A stretch of 64,000 bases of DNA, taken from positions 739 through 64,738 of the forward strand of contig JAPLQT010000106.1 of NCBI GenBank assembly GCA_026399515.1. The letters run 5' to 3'. Numbering within the stretch: position 1 is the stretch's first letter; each line of letters begins with the position of its first letter. A model generated the notes under the pieces. That model was not told the origin of the DNA, ran no database searches, and saw only the letters and a program-made list of their open reading frames with translations. Shown one piece after another: positions 1-6,689 of the stretch. The DNA comes from Pseudomonadota bacterium. Lineage in GTDB: Bacteria; Pseudomonadota; Gammaproteobacteria; Burkholderiales; Rhodocyclaceae. The translations under genes were made by a program, and so were the position numbers.

Positions 1-426
1 GTCGGCGGGCATTTTGATCCCGCTGTCCTTGCGGATGATGAAAATGCCTTTGAAGTCCTCTGCATCGCCTGCCATAGCGATGACTTGGTAGCCAACCTTC
101 ATCGCCTGAAATGTCTGCCAGGGATTAGGCAGCAAGAATGCAGGTTCGCGGGCGCGGAACTTCTTCTCGTAGGTCGGGTAGTCCCGTGAGGCTTCCAACT
201 CGATTTGCACGCCATTCAACTGGCGATTGAGATGATCAACGAGCGGCTGATAAGCTTCGCTGAGTTTTTGTGGATTGTGAAGAGGATGGATAGCCAAGCG
301 GTAGATCGGTACGGCAACACCTACCGGGGCGCTGCTGTACTGCAGCGGCTTCTCTGCGGGCGTCTGTTCGCATGCCGCCAAGAGGATGGCGAGAAGCAGA
401 CCGACCAGGGTGGCTAAGCTGTTCAT
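1..426 (-). CDS. Phosphonate/phosphite-type (PhnD-like) substrate-binding lipoprotein, 3' end outside window
   Basis: I read this directly on the minus strand from ATG at 426; it stays open for 142 codons to the window edge, so the C-terminus is missing. Residues 4-19 form a lipoprotein signal peptide ending in the lipobox LAAC (Cys19), so the mature protein should be anchored in a membrane facing the periplasm. The following sequence (VAVPIYRLAIHPLHNPQ, then YQPLVDHLNRQ, then FLLPNPWQTFQAMKVGYQVI) has the layout of the PhnD/SsuA solute-binding family, which feeds ABC importers or acts as the sensory part of signalling systems. Two perfect palindromes lie just upstream and may control it. The family call is by eye; the ligand cannot be inferred. 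Confidence 0.6.
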   Translation of the reverse strand, partial: MNSLATLVGLLLAILLAACEQTPAEKPLQYSSAPVGVAVPIYRLAIHPLHNPQKLSEAYQPLVDHLNRQLNGVQIELEASRDYPTYEKKFRAREPAFLLPNPWQTFQAMKVGYQVIAMAGDAEDFKGIFIIRKDSGIKMPAD

Positions 427-440
427 GCTTTCCGATTCAT

Positions 441-459
441 TTTGATCAGTCGGATCAAA
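441..459. promoter_or_regulatory. Perfect inverted repeat TTTGATC-N5-GATCAAA before the lipoprotein gene
   Basis: Seven-base arms with a 5-base spacer, centred about 24 bases upstream of the ATG at 426. It would lie in the 5' untranslated region or at the promoter, so it may be a repressor operator or a small hairpin. No regulator gene is adjacent inside the window. Confidence 0.4.
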
Positions 460-484
460 TCTGTGTAGCATCCAAAGCCAACTG

Positions 485-500
485 TATCACTTTAGTGATA
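485..500. promoter_or_regulatory. Perfect palindrome TATCACT-TT-AGTGATA
   Basis: Seven-base arms around a TT centre, about 60 bases upstream of the minus-strand lipoprotein start and close to where its promoter should lie. It looks like a dimeric repressor operator. The rest of the 427-763 gap holds no gene I can support. Confidence 0.45.
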
Positions 501-763
501 GAGGGTTGCTTTGGTGTTCGGACAATCAGAACGAGCGGCAGCAAGGCTCGATACCGGACGCTCAAATCCCGTGCTCACAGCATCCTGATTGACGGCTCCC
601 GCTGCATTGGAGCCGGTCAGGGGTGATAACTCGACGGCGAGACTTCAATGGCCGCTTCCGAGAAAACACTGCAAACGAACCTGAGAATTGGAGGAGCGGC
701 GGTTAGGTCCGCTTGTGGCCGACTGTACTCGGTGGCCGCCGGCAGCTTCGGAGAACCCAATCG

Positions 764-1711
764 TCACTGCACCGACTCATAAATATCAGTCGAGCAGCGA
801 CCGAGAATGCGTTTCCAGCCATTGCGCGCTGCCACGGCTTCGCCAAGAATGTCGAGATACTCTTCGCCGTCGACGCGGTCATCTCCGGGTAATGGGCTCA
901 GCGCCAATTCCGCCAATAGTTTTTGTCGATGTTTCTGATCAACGCCCAGTTCGAGAATCCGGCTGTAAGCCTCGCAGGCATAGGCGAAGGTTTCGCGCTT
1001 CCGAAACTCGATCTCGAGCAACCATTCCCTGCGCCGTGAGGACGGCAGCCCCAAAGTTTCCCGCTTGCAGTTGTGAAAAACGTGCGCGGCCTCATGAAGC
1101 ACGTAGTCCTCGAAGTGGTTCTTGGTATGGAAATAGTCAGTCGAGACATAGCAGGTGGTTCCGATACCGAGCCCGAGAAGCTGGGGGGCATCCTCAGCAA
1201 GCAGTTCCGCCGAGCAGCTAGCCAGATAAAGGTTCGCCAGATCCCATGCCGTGCCGAGCCAGGTCATGTCTCGAAGAAGCGATACGATATTGTCTTGCGT
1301 CAGGAACACGACCGAGCGCTCAAGCATGGACAGCACGATCTCCTGCTCGGACCGAGGGAAGAGCCCCTTTACCATTGGGCAGAACTTCTGCCGTGAAAAC
1401 TGATGGAGATCCATGCCATCGGGGACGGCCAGTCCTTGCTGGTTTTCGGTGCGCCGCACTACCTCGGCGATGAGTGCGTCTCGAAGATTGGCAGTGCCGA
1501 TCCGTGACTTGTCGAGGACACCGTTTCCGGGCCAGGCGAAAAACATCGGATCGTGCTCGCCGGTCTTCAGGTAGGCTTGAATTGCGTCGTCGGGTCTCAC
1601 ATCCATGGGCGATAGGTTCAAGATTTCTTGCGGAATCGCAAACGATAGGGGACTTATTGCTGTCGCGCAAATAAAGACGACAGCGTTGCTCGAAATTGGC
1701 GCGTATGTCAT
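764..1711 (-). CDS. Secreted HEAAH-motif protein, putative metallopeptidase-like, function unknown
   Basis: A 315-aa protein. Residues 10-25 (AVVFICATAISPLSFA) look like a signal peptide, although without an obvious N-terminal positive charge. Around residue 207 there is HEAAHVFHNCKRE, an HExxH zincin-type motif. Acidic residues follow (WLLEIEFRKRETFAYACEAY), which could supply a third zinc ligand as in gluzincin-like folds. I do not recognise the family beyond this. It stands alone, with no partner gene nearby and about 320 bases of repeat-bearing sequence downstream of the integrase operon. Peptidase activity is inference from one motif; the protein may instead be a non-enzymatic relative. 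Confidence 0.6.
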   Translation of the reverse strand: MTYAPISSNAVVFICATAISPLSFAIPQEILNLSPMDVRPDDAIQAYLKTGEHDPMFFAWPGNGVLDKSRIGTANLRDALIAEVVRRTENQQGLAVPDGMDLHQFSRQKFCPMVKGLFPRSEQEIVLSMLERSVVFLTQDNIVSLLRDMTWLGTAWDLANLYLASCSAELLAEDAPQLLGLGIGTTCYVSTDYFHTKNHFEDYVLHEAAHVFHNCKRETLGLPSSRRREWLLEIEFRKRETFAYACEAYSRILELGVDQKHRQKLLAELALSPLPGDDRVDGEEYLDILGEAVAARNGWKRILGRCSTDIYESVQ

Positions 1712-1925
1712 TCATGATAACTGCCATTATCAAGAATGCTATTTTTCTGCGATAACTTCGGGGCCTGCGGATCGGGTAGCCAGGACGCCATTGAAAACAG
1801 GGCGTTGCAGCACAATTGTCGGTGATGTAGCGCGTGTGCCCTGCCTGGGATTGAAGCGTGACCGTGATGGCATGCAGTCGACCTACAGCCGACTGCTAGT
1901 CGCACCATGAATTGCGAGTTGAGAA

Positions 1926-2050
1926 CTGTCGACCGCTAGAGCACTTTCAGAGAACAATCATCCCTGCGGTAGATTGCATCAGTCGACCGTCAGAGTACTT
2001 CCAGTCGACGTGGCGGCAATGAGGATGAAGTCAGTCGACCGCCAGAGAAC
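1926..2050 (+). repeat. Left cluster of three 18-bp direct repeats (parC/iteron-like)
   Basis: Copies begin at 1927 (GTCGACCGCTAGAGCAC, preceded by CT), 1981 (AGTCGACCGTCAGAGTAC) and 2033 (AGTCGACCGCCAGAGAAC), all in the same orientation and 52-54 bases apart, roughly five helical turns. Partial copies occur at 1876 (AGTCGACC) and 2003 (AGTCGACG). The last full copy overlaps the stop codon of the WGR gene. The same motif forms a second cluster upstream of parM at 5454-5584, so the two clusters bracket the parM-parR-int-WGR operon. Between 1712 and 1926 I see no gene, only a GCAGTCG...CGACTGC inverted repeat at 1874-1896. Confidence 0.75.
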
Positions 2051-2312
2051 CTGTGCCGCTGAACACGGCCGATGGATGCGGCGAAGCTGATGACCGATCC
2101 GATACGGGAACATACCCGCGCCGGGCCCGGGTCCTTTCGACACGCTGGAATTCGCGAAGGGCAGAGTCCTGATCCAGAAAAATCTGCCGTTTGATCCCGC
2201 CGCGCCGATTGTGCAGGCCATACCATCGGCGATACAGGATGAATGCGCCAAACAGATCGCGCTCCAGCGTCAGGACGTATCCGCGGCTGCCGGTGGTGAA
2301 TTCAACTCGCAC
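2031..2312 (-). CDS. WGR-domain protein
   Basis: A 93-aa protein that starts at GTG 2312 after a good ribosome binding site (GGGAGGA) and overlaps the integrase stop codon by a few bases, so it is translationally coupled to int. Residues 10-65 (YVLTLERDLFGAFILYRRWYGL, then a basic GGIKRQIF stretch, then a helix ending RRGY) match the WGR fold, a small beta-rich domain known in PARP-type and bacterial DNA-binding proteins. The C-terminal 25 residues look disordered. Its place behind the recombinase suggests a DNA-binding accessory role in integration or partition, but that is inference. Confidence 0.6.
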   Translation of the reverse strand: MRVEFTTGSRGYVLTLERDLFGAFILYRRWYGLHNRRGGIKRQIFLDQDSALREFQRVERTRARRGYVPVSDRSSASPHPSAVFSGTGSLAVD

Positions 2313-4203
2313 GGTGTTCCTCCCTGTCCGCTACCTCCAGCCATAGCCGTTCCTCATCGGATTCGGTGTAGATGCTGGTCGTGGCCACGCTCGCGTGCCC
2401 CAGGAGCTTCTGGATCAGATTGACAGGTACGCCCGACGATCCCAGAAAGCTGCCGCAGGTGTGCCGCAGCCAATGAACAGAAGCTCGTTCAAAGGCTCTG
2501 GCGTCGTGCGCCTTCCCCGATGTCTGGAGGACGTGAGCCGCATCTTGAAACAATCCCCGAATGGCCTTGTATAGCCCGCTGGACGAGATTGCTTCGTTAC
2601 TACCCACCTTGGGGATCAGCGCGGTGTCAGGAGGGTTTGCCAGTGGGTCTGAATCGAGACCGCGACGCCCAAGAAACTCTCGCAGCAGGGCGATGATTCG
2701 ATCCGGGACGGGAACAGCGCGCCATTTGCTGCCTTTGCCGAGAACCTTCAGCATCCACCGAACCCCCGTGCCATCCCGGAGTGGCATGGTGTAGAGCCTG
2801 CCAGTCTTCGCGTCCACCAGCTCCGACAGCCGCAGCCCGGTGGCATGGGCGAAGGGCAGGGCGAACCGAAGGCGCTCGGTGTGATCGGCCTGCACCATGC
2901 CGTGCAGATGATCCATGAGGAACTGCCACTGGGCTACCGAGAATGCCCGCGTCAGCTCGATGTTGTCGGGCACTTCTTGCTGCACGACAAGCGTCTTGCC
3001 GACCGCATCCCAGGGATTGAAGGCGCAATACTGAACACGAACCAGCCATTCAAAAAGGCTTCCCAGAATGGTGATTGCATGCTTCACGCTGGACGCAGAC
3101 AGCGCGCCGTCAAACGGCCGCCAGTCAGTGCTGAATCGTGGCGTGTTTCTGGGTGCTATCCATTCGGCTTGCTGGATGTTGAATGCCCATTGGTCGGGGT
3201 GGCTGCGCCCCAGCAGGGACAACCAGTCCCGATAGCCGGTGCAGTCATCGACAGACAAATCGGAAAGCGCTTTTGCTCGCTCGATGATGGCCCACAACAG
3301 CATTCGCTCGGCTTCCTTGCGGTAGGCCCGCTGCGTGTTCCCGTTCCCCGACTTGGTAGCCAGCCAGGCGTGTATCGCCTGAAGATCGTTTTCAGCGTCG
3401 ATGCGCGGTCGTCCCGGCCACCTGTTCGAGCCGGACGTGCCGTCAACGTTTTCCGGAACAGAAAAAGCCTCGATGGGCACGATGGCCGTCTGTGGAGGGC
3501 GCTGCCCCAGGCGAACGGGCACCGACAGGCTTCGAAGCGGAGATAAGGCATGGTCAGGCAATGAACCGAGCGCCAATTCATAGCCGCGAAGCCATTGCAC
3601 GACACGTGCCGCGCCTTTCTCACCCAACCTGGGCACGGTCATCCACCATCGATAACCCTTGCGATGGATGCGACCCATCAATGCGTCGATGGTGGGGATA
3701 TCGGCGAGTATCAGCCGGTCAGCGACCGCACCGTCGAACCAGGCGGAGACCAGATCGCCTGGCACCGGGTCGGTTGCGAGAAGCTGCTCAACCCACACCA
3801 GGGCCCCAATCTGGCGACCGATCAGTTTCTGCCGCTGCCGCGATTTCTTGTCCGCTGCCTGAGGGTAGGTTTCCAGAAAGAGCCGAATCAGCTCGTCTTC
3901 GTTATAGAAGCCGCTCGGATCCCGGTCAGCCTGAAAATCTTCAAGCGCAGGAATCTCGACGGGAATGTCAGGCTGCGATCTGGATAGCGGCAGACGCAGC
4001 AATCTGGCTTCACCATGTCTGCCATGTCGCAACGCGGCTTGCCGAATGGTGTCCTGAATCCACGTCAGGGTGCTCCTGGCTAGGCGCAGGTCCAGACCGG
4101 TTTCCAGATAGCGGTCTGCCAGTGTCTTGAGTGCGAGCCCCTGTAACCAGCCTCGATAAAACGCCAGATGATGACGGCCAAGTTTCCGATCAAGGTCAGC
4201 CAT
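2302..4203 (-). CDS. int: Large tyrosine recombinase/integrase of an integrative element
   Basis: A 633-aa protein, long for the family: a novel or degenerate N-terminal half of about 270 residues precedes a SAM-like core-binding domain and a C-terminal catalytic domain. The catalytic set is visible: Arg458 in TGLRLSEL, a Lys near 490 in GKGSKWRAVPVP, HWLRH with His577 and Arg580, His603 in LLGHAS and the nucleophile Tyr612 in TSIYTE. It should catalyse site-specific integration and excision. The gene lies 3 bases after the parR-like stop in the parM-parR-int-WGR operon. No att site could be defined because no tRNA gene or matching long end repeat was found. The integrase family is certain; its element type is inferred. 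Confidence 0.92.
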   Translation of the reverse strand: MADLDRKLGRHHLAFYRGWLQGLALKTLADRYLETGLDLRLARSTLTWIQDTIRQAALRHGRHGEARLLRLPLSRSQPDIPVEIPALEDFQADRDPSGFYNEDELIRLFLETYPQAADKKSRQRQKLIGRQIGALVWVEQLLATDPVPGDLVSAWFDGAVADRLILADIPTIDALMGRIHRKGYRWWMTVPRLGEKGAARVVQWLRGYELALGSLPDHALSPLRSLSVPVRLGQRPPQTAIVPIEAFSVPENVDGTSGSNRWPGRPRIDAENDLQAIHAWLATKSGNGNTQRAYRKEAERMLLWAIIERAKALSDLSVDDCTGYRDWLSLLGRSHPDQWAFNIQQAEWIAPRNTPRFSTDWRPFDGALSASSVKHAITILGSLFEWLVRVQYCAFNPWDAVGKTLVVQQEVPDNIELTRAFSVAQWQFLMDHLHGMVQADHTERLRFALPFAHATGLRLSELVDAKTGRLYTMPLRDGTGVRWMLKVLGKGSKWRAVPVPDRIIALLREFLGRRGLDSDPLANPPDTALIPKVGSNEAISSSGLYKAIRGLFQDAAHVLQTSGKAHDARAFERASVHWLRHTCGSFLGSSGVPVNLIQKLLGHASVATTSIYTESDEERLWLEVADREEHRAS

Positions 4204-4206
4204 CGC

Positions 4207-4473
4207 CTACAAGCCGCCCCCCAGTCGCTTGGCTATTGCGTGTACCTTGCCCAGAGATGACTCGCTACCGGCACTGACTGCGTGATCGTCTTTGACATCG
4301 ACTGCGGGAGCGGCGTGATCCGGAGAAGCCAGCCCTCCACTCATGGCGGCGACACCAATCGTGGCCAGCACGCGAACCCGCTCCGCTCTCAGTCTCGATG
4401 GGACGTTGGATAGAGCCGCATAGAGCTCCGGGCACCCTTCCGTTACGGTAAGAAGGATGCGGATCGATTTCAC
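4207..4473 (-). CDS. Small ParR/StbB-like partition adaptor
   Basis: An 88-aa protein whose ATG overlaps the parM stop (ATGA), so it is translationally coupled. Residues 1-45 (a strand KSIRILLTVTE followed by helices PELYAALSNVPSRLRAERVRVLATIG) fit a ribbon-helix-helix DNA-binding domain as in ParR/StbB adaptors. The rest is low-complexity with many Ala, Gly and Asp. In ParMRC systems this protein binds the centromere repeats and caps the ParM filament, and the flanking repeats here provide an obvious target. The assignment rests on position, size and the N-terminal pattern. Confidence 0.6.
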   Translation of the reverse strand: MKSIRILLTVTEGCPELYAALSNVPSRLRAERVRVLATIGVAAMSGGLASPDHAAPAVDVKDDHAVSAGSESSLGKVHAIAKRLGGGL

Positions 4474-5444
4474 AAGGAGGCCCCCATGAGCCAGAACCCG
4501 CGAGCGTTCGAGAAGACCGGTTCTTTCGTGGTTACGACGGTCAATTGAGCGAACGCGGTGCCCAGGGCCTCCTTGAAGAAGGGGGCGCCGCCACCTACCA
4601 GGAGAACCCGGTCCACGGATTCACTTTCCTTGCGCAGCGACTTCTGGATCGACTCGACAACGACGGGAGCGACCTTCCTGGATGCCTGCTCAATGTACGG
4701 ACCCAGATCCACGCGCTTGCCCAGTACGAGAACTTCAGCCTTGCCGCCACGAATCGCGTTCTCAAGCTTTTCGGTACTTACGTTGGAGCCATAGTCCTTG
4801 GCGATCAGGCGGGAAGCCTCCTCGAGAACGACGGAAGAGGCTTCCAGGCTGGTACCCGACGACTGACGATGGAGGTCCGAATCGGCAATGACCACCCAAT
4901 CGACTGAGAAAAACCCTGGATCGATGACGAGCACACGGGCGCCTTCAATATCTGCGTCACCGCCCGCAATGAAATCCAGGAATCCCCCAACGGGTTGCGG
5001 AATGACTTTGACGGCATCAACCGAGACGGAGCGCTTCGGCGTGACCTGGTGGCTACCCTTCATCTGCTCCGCGATGGCATGGCGTCGTTTCTCGTCGAGG
5101 TACTGGGATACCGGCAAGCCGGTGACCAGCATATCGACGTGATCCGCTTCGGATAGCAGGAGGCCGGCGTGAAAAAGTGCCCGGTAGGAAGCGCTGGATG
5201 GGTAGTCGGCATGAAGTGATCGGCTCCACATTTCTGCCCGGTCTGGTGCGACGCCGGCAATGAAGGGTTCCCCGTTCACCTGCACATGCAGAAAATCATC
5301 CTGGGCTTTCCCGTCAAAACGCGAACTGAACCGATCAGCCGGTGCCGCCCCGGCCGGGCGCAGCAGTGTTTTGGGCGTCGCGCCTTTTTCGCCGTAGGCG
5401 AGCTTTAGATTGGAATACCCGATGTCAATACCAAGAATGTTCAA
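4470..5444 (-). CDS. parM: ParM/StbA-like actin-family plasmid segregation ATPase
   Basis: A 324-aa protein with the actin-fold phosphate 1 loop ILGIDIGYSNLKLAYG at the N-terminus, a phosphate 2-type stretch (VLVIDPGFFSVDWVVI) in the middle and the adenosine loop VDRVLLVGGGAPFFKEALG near the C-terminus. I chose the TTG start at 5444 because an ideal AGGAGG (complement of 5451-5456) stands five bases before it and the conserved region begins immediately. A longer reading from 5489 would only add repeat-derived residues. Such proteins polymerise to push element copies apart, here presumably a replicating excised element. It heads an operon with the parR-like gene, int and the WGR gene. Confidence 0.85.
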   Translation of the reverse strand: MNILGIDIGYSNLKLAYGEKGATPKTLLRPAGAAPADRFSSRFDGKAQDDFLHVQVNGEPFIAGVAPDRAEMWSRSLHADYPSSASYRALFHAGLLLSEADHVDMLVTGLPVSQYLDEKRRHAIAEQMKGSHQVTPKRSVSVDAVKVIPQPVGGFLDFIAGGDADIEGARVLVIDPGFFSVDWVVIADSDLHRQSSGTSLEASSVVLEEASRLIAKDYGSNVSTEKLENAIRGGKAEVLVLGKRVDLGPYIEQASRKVAPVVVESIQKSLRKESESVDRVLLVGGGAPFFKEALGTAFAQLTVVTTKEPVFSNARGFWLMGASL

Positions 5445-5453
5445 GTCGACCTC

Positions 5454-5584
5454 CTGTCTACCGCTAGAGCACAAAGTTTCAAAAGCCACAATCGAGTGGC
5501 GACGCAGTGCACCGCTAGTCGACTGTCAGAGAACAATCGAAGAAAGTTCGATGGTTGATTGATGTCTGTCGACCGCTAGTACAC
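5454..5584 (+). repeat. Right cluster of three 18-bp direct repeats upstream of parM (parC-like centromere)
   Basis: Copies at 5454 (CTGTCTACCGCTAGAGCAC, 18 of 19 bases identical to the copy at 1926), 5517 (AGTCGACTGTCAGAGAAC) and 5566 (CTGTCGACCGCTAGTACAC), all in one orientation and 50-62 bases apart. A partial copy, AGTCGACC, sits between the parM ribosome binding site and its TTG start. Copies at 1926 and 5517 also share CAGAGAACAATC. A perfect palindrome, ATCGAA-GAAAG-TTCGAT, lies at 5536-5552. Repeats straddling the promoter of a parMR operon are how plasmid R1 parC is built, so binding by the 88-aa protein and autoregulation are likely. Confidence 0.75.
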
Positions 5585-5612
5585 CGACTGGAAACATAGC
5601 AAGTGCTTCCAA

Positions 5613-5663
5613 AAAAACGAGGGTGAAAAGCGCACAAAGCGTGCGCTTTTCATCCTCGTTTTT
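5613..5663. other. 23-bp stem hairpin flanked by A- and T-tracts (bidirectional terminator or oriT element)
   Basis: Left arm 5613-5635 and right arm 5641-5663 are complementary over 23 bases with a single G-T difference and a 5-base loop (AAAGC). The stem begins with AAAAACGAGG and its core is GAAAAGCGCAC. A-rich outer sequence on one side and T-rich on the other would make it an intrinsic terminator in both directions. It sits in the long gap between parM and the MobI-like gene, where oriT would be expected, so a conjugative nicking-site hairpin is the alternative. Confidence 0.6.
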
Positions 5664-6081
5664 GATTCCAGATTTGGTAGTGTCGCGAGCGGTTGCTTGC
5701 GGTAACGACGCTGTGTCTCACCACTCGAAAGAAGGCTGCGGCCTGGCTCTCAGAAAGAACCGGCGGTCGAATGAGCTGATGAATCAGGGAGGGCGAACGG
5801 CGCGATCGGACGGCAAATCGCTCCTATGAATGCGCCATCCACTGAGAATCATTCCGCGATCGATGCGGCGACGCTACTAATAGGAGCGATCAGGTATTCG
5901 AAAGTAGTGGTCAAGCGTTGGGGGCTTGATGCGTCTTGGATGGAGAAGAAATCGGGATGAGCGAACAGGGGGTCAATCGCTCCTGATTATTGGCGGTTTG
6001 CGTGATTGACGCGGGCAATGGACTGCGTTGGAGGAGCGGAATGACGTCAGATTGCACCACAGTAAAAGGAGCGTTACAGCC
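5664..6081. other. Non-coding gap before mobI-like gene, candidate oriT region
   Basis: About 400 bases with no credible gene. The sequence ATCGCTCCT occurs inverted and direct: at 5817-5825 within ATCGCTCCTAT, its exact inverse ATAGGAGCGAT at 5880-5890, and again at 5976-5984; related GGAGCG words occur at 6034 and just before the mobI-like start. In SXT/R391 and IncA/C elements oriT lies directly upstream of mobI, so this is where I would look for it. The exact nick site cannot be read. Confidence 0.35.
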
Positions 6082-6540
6082 ATGACTGAAGTACCTCTTG
6101 AACCAAGCTGCCATGATGAGGCGATTGCCGTACTGGAACGTCGCATTGATGCTCTGCATGCGAGCGCGCATAGCATCGTTGATAGGCACTGGACCTTCGT
6201 CTACAGCATGGAGCAAAAGCTCACTGGTTGGGAACACAAGAGCACCCTTCAAGTCCGGTGTATGCAGGAGGGAAACTCCATCAGGCTGGATTGGTGCGGA
6301 ATCAAGTGGTATGGATCCAAAGCCAATGGCGACCGGAAATCCATAAGGACACATGTCACCAAGCCGAAGGGAGCCCACGGATATACATTGTCAAAGTTGA
6401 AAGCCTTGGCACAAGATTGGGAGGCGGACATGGTTGAGGAAACCGAGTCCCAGCTGACGAAAATCAGGCGCGAAGCAAACCACTTGGTAAAGGCGATCAC
6501 CTGCATCAGACATGCTCGGAGTACGGTGGACCGGGTTTGA
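6082..6540 (+). CDS. MobI-like conjugative transfer protein
   Basis: A 152-aa protein. I chose ATG 6082 because AAAAGGAG lies about ten bases before it; an ATG at 6028 has no such site. Residues 50-95 (QVRCMQEGNSIRLDWCGIKWYG, then KPKGAHGYTLSKLKAL) followed by a helical tail (WEADMVEETESQLTKIRREANHLVKAI) match the pattern of MobI(A/C)-type proteins, auxiliary mobilisation factors that act with a MOBH relaxase at oriT in SXT/R391 and IncA/C elements. The relaxase itself is not in this window. The similarity is recalled, not computed. Confidence 0.5.
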   Translation: MTEVPLEPSCHDEAIAVLERRIDALHASAHSIVDRHWTFVYSMEQKLTGWEHKSTLQVRCMQEGNSIRLDWCGIKWYGSKANGDRKSIRTHVTKPKGAHGYTLSKLKALAQDWEADMVEETESQLTKIRREANHLVKAITCIRHARSTVDRV

Positions 6541-6689
6541 GCGCCTGCCGATCAGCCTGCTTTGGCGACGACGAAGTCAGTGATTCGTGTGCTGTGGTTG
6601 GGCAGCTTGTCGGGGTGCATTCCTCAGCGTGAACTTGAGCGCATATAGGGCCCATCTCGTGCCGGCTCTGCGCGAGGTGTGAATCTCAG

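Noticed and set aside
688-1221. Open frame of 177 codons on the plus strand
   Set aside because: Antisense to the HEAAH protein; composition very rich in Arg and Pro and no ribosome binding site.
2845-3546. Open frame of 233 codons inside the integrase region
   Set aside because: Antisense to the integrase, whose catalytic residues are unmistakable on the other strand.
5623-5829. 68-codon frame in the gap before mobI
   Set aside because: It starts inside the 23-bp hairpin, lacks a ribosome binding site and has no protein-like pattern.
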